A stretch of 64,000 nt of DNA from Mytilus trossulus (Eukaryota; Mollusca; Bivalvia; Mytilida; Mytilidae): positions 55,689,448 to 55,753,447 of the forward strand of contig NC_086383.1 in NCBI RefSeq assembly GCF_036588685.1, read 5' to 3'. The notes below the pieces were generated by a model, which was not told the DNA's origin, did no database searches, and saw nothing but the letters and a program-made list of their open reading frames with translations. Positions 58,454-64,000 of the stretch are shown here, piece after piece. Both the position numbers and the translations under genes were made by a program. The number at the start of each line of letters is the position of its first letter. The stretch's first letter is position 1.

Positions 58454-59918
58454 ATGAAGACCTTTGTAGTTATTGTTGCATTCTTACAACTTGCAATAGT
58501 TGCAAGTCTGAGAAAACGCAAACCGGTCACTGTTACATTGAATGCTGGAAAAGAAATACCAGTGAGTGGCTTCTTGATAGACAATTCGAAGTCAGACTGG
58601 ATAAACGATGGGAATACAAATCATTTGGACAAAATAAAGGCAATTTCGAAGCAAAATAGCGAAAGCATTTCTGCAATTAAATCTACACTAACAGACCTCA
58701 GTAAGGCAGTAAATGGCTTGTTAAAAACAACTGTCCAGCAGGCTGATCCAGCAAGTGATGGTTTGTAAACGTAAAATTAAACTTTAAGTAAAACTTTCAA
58801 AAATTGTGTTCACTCAAGTAATGTAGTTTTAGGTGTATGCGGAAGTTGTGGTTTGAGCGCAAAAAAAGACGAACGTAGTCTTTGAAATGTTCTCCACTTT
58901 TGCAGTCACTGTGACAATACTAAAACTTACAGTTACTGTACAAAGTGTTACAGTATAGTTCGAGATCTTATTAAAAGTACGTTATATTTTAACAAATGGG
59001 ACCGTAAAAGCACTGTTCGTACTATCTTCTCGTGATTATTGAACAAGTCTTTAGTCTATAATTGTTCGCCTCGGAGCAATAAAGATACACAACGCGTGTT
59101 GAAATTTAAAAAAAAGGATTACTGTATTTTATTGTATTACTTATTTATGTTTTAGGTTACATTGGATGTTACATGGACGACGGTAATCGACATCTCAAAT
59201 ATAAAATATCAGACCTGGGGAATTCTATAACCTTGTCTAAATGCCGTGAACATTGTAAAGGATATAAATACACAGGCTTGCAGGTAAGTCTGTTTTCACA
59301 AACCAACATTTCAAAAATAAACCATACTATTATATCAAGTAAAAGATGCATTTGCCTTGCAAAAAATCAAATGCGTAATTTGAAATAGACATTTTAATCC
59401 ATTTTAAGATCGCAATAACTTATTTAATTATATATATTTATTACTACACTAGCTTCAAATACGTAGCTCTATTGTCCTTTGATTTTTTTTGATATTTTTT
59501 TGGTGCGCAAACATCAAAATCATCAACAGGACATTAAGAGCTACGTTTTCGCAGCTATTGCTACACATGATCGAGGCAATTGAAAGATGATACACAAAAA
59601 AAAACAAATAATATGTCTAATATAATGTGTGGATTGATATTATTTCTGTAACGTTACATTGTAAAATTATAATTATTTTTTTTAATAATCCTAAAAAACG
59701 TCTTTTTATTTCTTTCATTTTGTACATGAATCAATTATAACTTAATCATTCGAATATGTTTTGCAATTAAGGCTCGGTCTTATTGTCTTTGTGGAAATAA
59801 ACTAGCAAACAAACAGTATCCAAGGGTACCAGAATCAGATTGTAACATGCCTTGTGCTGGTGAAACTAATCGAATGTGCGGAGGTGGCTTAAGAAATTCG
59901 ATATATTTGGGTAACTAG
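58454..59918 (+). CDS. Secreted WSC-domain protein
   Basis: Three coding exons (58454-58760, 59156-59283, 59772-59918) join to 193 residues. Junctions: phase 1 at 'GATG' with donor GTTTGT and acceptor TTTTAG, then phase 0 at CAG with donor GTAAGT and acceptor TTAAG. Exon 1 encodes a signal peptide ('MKTFVVIVAFLQLAIVAS'), a basic patch, 'NAGKEIPVSGFLIDNSKS' and a helical, possibly coiled-coil stretch 'ISAIKSTLTDLSKAVNGL'. Exons 2 and 3 encode one WSC domain with eight cysteines: 'GYIGCYMDDG', 'CREHCKGYKYTGLQ', 'CLCGN', 'CNMPCAGETNRMCGG', ending 'YLGN'. WSC domains are thought to bind carbohydrate, so a secreted sugar-binding role is inferred. The N-terminal part is not one I recognise. The start is chosen for the signal peptide and is shared with the paralog. 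Exon 1 donor is weak, and a further upstream exon cannot be excluded. Confidence 0.78.
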
Positions 59919-60081
59919 AGCAAAATGATTAGTTTGCCCATTAATAATGGTTTTTTTTATAAATAAGAAATTAGATATAACATTTTAAAAATTTCGTGCG
60001 TCAAAATATAACAATTTAAAACAAAACCAGTAACGAATGTAAAGCTGTAACCTTCATGTCTATCTTTTAAATTCAATGTTT
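59919..60081. other. 3' flank of the WSC gene
   Basis: Short AT-rich 3' flank running into the R4 element at 60082. I see no canonical AATAAA; the transcript may end at a variant signal or inside R4. Confidence 0.3.
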
Positions 60082-61310
60082 TTAGCTCACTTGACCCGAA
60101 GGGCCAAGTGAGCTTTTCCCATCACTTTGCGTCTGATCTGACGTCCGTCGTTCTGCGTCCGTCGTCCGTCATCTATCGTCGTCCTGCATCGTAAACTTTT
60201 ACAAAAATCTTCTCCTCTGAAACTACTGTACCAAATTAAACCAAACTTGGACACAATCATTATTGGGGTATCTAGTTTAAAAATGTGTCCAGTGACCCCA
60301 CCAACCAACCAAGATGGCCACCATGACTAAAAATAGAACATAGGGGTAAAATGCAGTTTTTGCCTTAAAAACCAAAGCATTTAGAGCAAATATGACTGCG
60401 GTAAAACTGTTTATCGGGTCAAGATCTATCTGCCCTGAAATTGTCAGATAAAAAGTAAACCATTATAGGTTAAAGTACGGCCTTCAACACGGAGCCTTGG
60501 CTCACAACAAGCTATAAAGGGCCCCAAAATTACTAGTGTAAAACCATTCAAACGGGAAAACCATGACCAAAATGGTCAGTTGACCCCATAAGGAGTTATT
60601 GCCCTTTATATTATTTTTTTTCAACTTTGAGTGAATTTTTCTTATCCTCTGACTTGGTCATAATCATCTTTTAGGTATCTACTTAAAAAATTGTGTCCGG
60701 TGACCCAGCCATCGAACCAAGATGCCCGCCACGACTAAAAATAGAACATAAAATGCAGTTTTTTGCTTATAACTCAAAACCAAATTTAAGCATTAAGAGC
60801 AAATCTGACATTGGGTAAAAATTGTTTTTTAGGTCAAGATCTATCTGCCCTGAAATTTTCATATGAATCTGACAACCCGTTGTTGGGTTGCTGCCCCTGA
60901 ATTTGTAGTTTTAAGGAAATTTTGCTGTTTTTGGTTATTATCTTGAATATTATTATAGAAAGAGATAAACTTTAAACAGCAATAATGTTCAGCAAAGTAA
61001 GATTTACAAATAAGTCAACGTGATTGAAATGGTCATTGACCCCCTAAGGAGTTATTGTCTTTTAAAGTCAATTTTTAACAATTTTAAAAAAAATTGTAAG
61101 TTTTAACTAACATTTTCTACTGAAACTACTGGGCCAAGTTCATTACATATAGATGTACTTGTAAGCAGCACGAATGTTCATTAAAGTAAGATTTACAAAC
61201 ACATCACCATCACCAAAATACAATTTTGTCATGAATCCATCTGCTTCCTTTGTTTAATATTCACATAGACCAAGGTGAGCGATACGGGCTCTTTAGAGCC
61301 TCTAGTTTAT
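60082..61310 (-). mobile_element. R4 element, copy 2, with a nested insertion
   Basis: Reverse-strand R4, from 'TAGCTCACTTGACCCGAAGG' on the left to 'GGGCTCTTTAGAGCCTCTAG' on the right. It is shorter than copy 1 because it has fewer internal subunits. At about 60465-60565 a piece of repeat R5 ('GTACGGCCTTCAACACGGAG', 'CAAGCTATAAAGGGCCCC') interrupts a subunit. It lies just after the WSC gene. The minus-strand frame at 60087-60308 is a shadow. Confidence 0.75.
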
Positions 61311-62495
61311 GTTCAATTTTGTATGTATTCAGAACTTGTGTTGCATTATAGAAACATGACTGTTTATTTGCGTTCTGCTTGCTTCATACATCAGTACGAT
61401 GACTCTTAAAGAACACGTCATTTATTCATAAAAACAAACACTGATTTGATTCATTAATTATCAATTATAACACATATACATATTTCTGTTTCAGTTAAAC
61501 CGTAAGCAGAAAGAAAAATTCGGAAAAAACAGAGATTGATATCAGAATAAAATAATAATACTTCAATGGTGTTGTATATTGAAATTATTGCATGTTGATG
61601 ATTTACATTTCAACCTGACTAATCCGACACATAAGTATTCAAACAACCTGCTTTAACCGACACATTTTTTTCTGGTAAAACACATATGTTGTTTGTATTG
61701 CATCTGAATAAGGAGACGTAATTCTTTCTTGGCGCAATGCAGGTGCATGACTAAAACCAAGTTTTTGGAATCATAAACTTTCTTTAGATTCCTACCTAGT
61801 ATTTCAGTATTTTGAGTGTATTATACTCCATTTACTGCTAGTTATAAAATGTATAACATCCATGTTCTAATTATAGAATGACGTAGTTACAACATGATTC
61901 TCAATCTACAGTTCAGTTATCAACCTTCGGAATTTCCCCTTTGTCTCTCAAATGGCATTGCGTTGACGTTGTGTTGTCGTTACAAGTTGACGGTGTCATT
62001 TTTGATAGTTTATAAATCCCGTTTGCCTTTACCGTGATTTTGAGGACTGAAAGGATTATTTTTATCTACATCAGGTTGTTTACCTATTCTTGCCTTTAAC
62101 AAATATATGACCACATTCAAATTCTCAAAGGTCAATCTCTGTACTATAGAAACGCTTCAGAACCTTACAGATCATGATTCAAGTGAGCGATGGAATCCAA
62201 ATGAATATGTCGAGAGGAAATTCAATTTGATTCTCTGAATAGGTGTCAAATTTCTTTGTTAACATTTCGTGTGACAAAAAAGTATAAGATATGACCAATA
62301 ACCTTTGAAAAGTTATGTATTGCCTGTTTTTCACAAAAGACACAGGGAAAGCATGCCTCATAAAAGGATGATGTTTTGATCGAAATGAATCACGAAAATG
62401 TATAATTAATTGACGGTTTTTACTCTTATATACCAAAATCGTCAAATACGAAAAATAATCCACATGTATTTTTGTCCGTCTGAAGAGTTAAACCT
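61311..62495. other. Spacer, no recognisable feature
   Basis: The 94-codon minus-strand frame at 62179-62463 has no motif, signal peptide or splice support. No repeat recognised. Confidence 0.4.
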
Positions 62496-62499
62496 TTTT

Positions 62500-62875
62500 C
62501 AACTGATTTTTATAGTTTGTTCTTATTTGTACTGTTATACCACTGTCCCAGGTAAGGGGGAGGGTTGGGATCCCGCTAACATGTTTAACCCCGCCACATT
62601 ATTTATGTATGTGCCTGTCCCAAGTCAAGAACATGTAATTCAATTGTTGTCGTTTGTTTATGTGTTATATATTTGTTTTTCGTTAACTTTTTTTATACAA
62701 ATAAGGCCGTTAGTTTTCTCGTTTGAATTGTTTTACATTGTCATATCGGGGCCTTGTATATCGGTATGGGCTTTGCTCATTGTTGACCTATAGTTGTTAA
62801 ATTCTGTGTCATTTTGGTCTCTTTTGGATAGTTGTCTCATTGGCACTCATACCACATCTTCTATTTGATATATAG
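62500..62875 (-). repeat. Dispersed repeat R1, most complete copy
   Basis: From 'TGTTATACCACTGTCCCAGG' (tail side) through 'ATAAGGCCGTTAGTTTTCTC' to 'CATTGGCACTCATACCAC' (head side), about 375 bases. It defines R1 for the other copies in this window. The 127-codon plus-strand frame at 62410-62793 is a repeat shadow. Confidence 0.7.
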
Positions 62876-62992
62876 GTCATGGATAACTGATAACTCAACA
62901 ATCTGACAACAATCCGTCATCCATCACTTCTTGCGAAATCAATGTCATGCAAAACGATAACGTGTGAAACTTTACTTGTGCTCCTCCTTTTT

Positions 62993-64000
62993 TAGCTAAC
63001 CTGGCCCGGAGGGCCAAGTGAGCTTTTCCCAACACTTTGCATCTGGCGTCCGGCGTCCATCGTCGTCGATGTCGTCGTTGTCGTCGTTAACTTTTACAAA
63101 AATCTTCTCCTCTGAAACTACTGGACCAAATTTAATAAAACTTAGCCACAATCATCATTGGGGTATCTAGTTAAAAAATATGTCCGGTGACCCGATCAAT
63201 CATTCAAGATGGCCGCCATGGCTAAAAATAGAACATAGGGGTAAAATGCAGTTTTTGGCTTATAACTCAAAAACCAAAGCATTGAGAGCAAATCTGACAT
63301 GTGGGAAAATTGTTTATCAGGTCAAAATTTATCTCCCCTGAAAATTTCAGATGAATCGAACAATCTGTTATTGGGTTGCTGCCCCTGAATTTGTAATTTT
63401 AAGGAAATTTTGCTGTTTTTGGTTATTATCTTGAATAATATTACAAATATAGATAAACTGTAAACAGCAATAATGTTCAGCAAAATAAAATTTACAAATA
63501 AGTCAACAGGACCGAAATGGTCAGTTGAACCCTTTAGGAGTTATTGCCCTTTATAGTCAATTTTTAACCATTTTTCATAAATCTTAGTAATCTTTTACAA
63601 AAATCTTCTTCTCTGAAACTACTGAGCTAAATCAACCCAAACTTGGCCACAATCATCATTGGGGTACCTAATTCAAAAATGGTGTCCGGTGACCTGGTCA
63701 ACCAACCAAGATGGCCGCCATGGCTAAAAATAGACTATAGGGGTAAAATGCAGTTTTTGGCGTATAACTCAAAAACCAAAGCATTTAGAGCAAATCTGAC
63801 CCGAAGTTAAATTGTTCAACAAGTTAACATCTATTTGCCCTGAAAATTTCAGATGAATCGAACAACCGGTTGTTAGGTTTCTGCCTTTGAATTTGTATTT
63901 TTTTAGGAAATTTTGCTGTTTGTGGTTATTATCTTGAAAAATATTATAGATAGAGATTAACAGTAAACAGCTATAATGTTCAACAAAGTAAGAGTTACAA
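62993..64000 (-). mobile_element. R4 element, copy 3, cut by the window end
   Basis: Starts 'TAGCTAACCTGGCCCGGAGG', followed by a GTCGTC simple repeat (63058-63090) and two subunits with 'GATGGCCGCCATGGCTAAAA' (about 63209 and 63712). The other end lies beyond the window. Confidence 0.75.

Noticed and set aside
62410-62793. 127-codon plus-strand frame
   Set aside because: It overlaps repeat R1 almost entirely, and the same stretch recurs in other R1 copies without the frame.

Overview
This window looks like nuclear DNA of a marine mussel, genus Mytilus. It is AT-rich, intron-bearing and crowded with decayed bivalve mobile elements. It carries several genes for mytimycin (MytM), a cysteine-rich antifungal peptide known from Mytilus, whose precursor ends in an EF-hand region. 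I could not run homology searches, so family names rest on motif recognition.

The core of the window (about 3.2 to 35.6 kb) is a mytimycin cluster of four genes, here called A (minus, 7.7 to 3.2 kb), B (plus, 10.6 to 14.4 kb), C (minus, 19.7 to 16.5 kb) and D (minus, 35.6 to 29.1 kb). Each has the same three-exon plan. First comes a TATA box and a short noncoding exon 1, with its splice donor about 60 bases after the TATA box. Exon 2 starts exactly at the ATG, directly after the acceptor AG, and encodes the signal peptide, a 12 to 15 cysteine peptide, a furin-type site and the first part of an EF-hand loop. Exon 3 is always 151 bases and completes that loop and adds a second one. Intron 2 interrupts the first calcium loop at the same phase-2 lysine codon in all four genes. 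Gene A has lost the AG of its exon 3 acceptor. A fifth, broken EF-hand exon lies at about 20.1 kb. The promoters of A and C lie in near-identical 860-base duplicated blocks. Gene D's introns contain a LINE fragment, minisatellites and a perfect 541-base tandem duplication.

The right part holds a second gene family. A secreted WSC-domain protein is encoded in three exons at 58.45 to 59.92 kb. A paralogous first exon at 52.46 to 52.77 kb has been cut off from any WSC exons by repeat insertions.

The rest is mobile and repetitive DNA: a BEL/Pao relic (9.1 to 9.9 kb), a 2.5 kb foldback element whose arms carry arrays of ATGACCGT motifs (20.7 to 23.2 kb), a three-copy 552-base tandem repeat (35.8 to 37.4 kb), two near-identical tRNA-derived SINEs whose RNA would carry a GAAA-capped stem (37.5 and 53.3 kb), two head-to-tail Penelope-like reverse transcriptase relics (39.5 to 42.4 kb), three copies of a roughly 1.2 to 1.7 kb element ending in small palindromes, and many short dispersed repeats named R1 to R8 here. 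Most other short ORFs are chance frames or repeat shadows.
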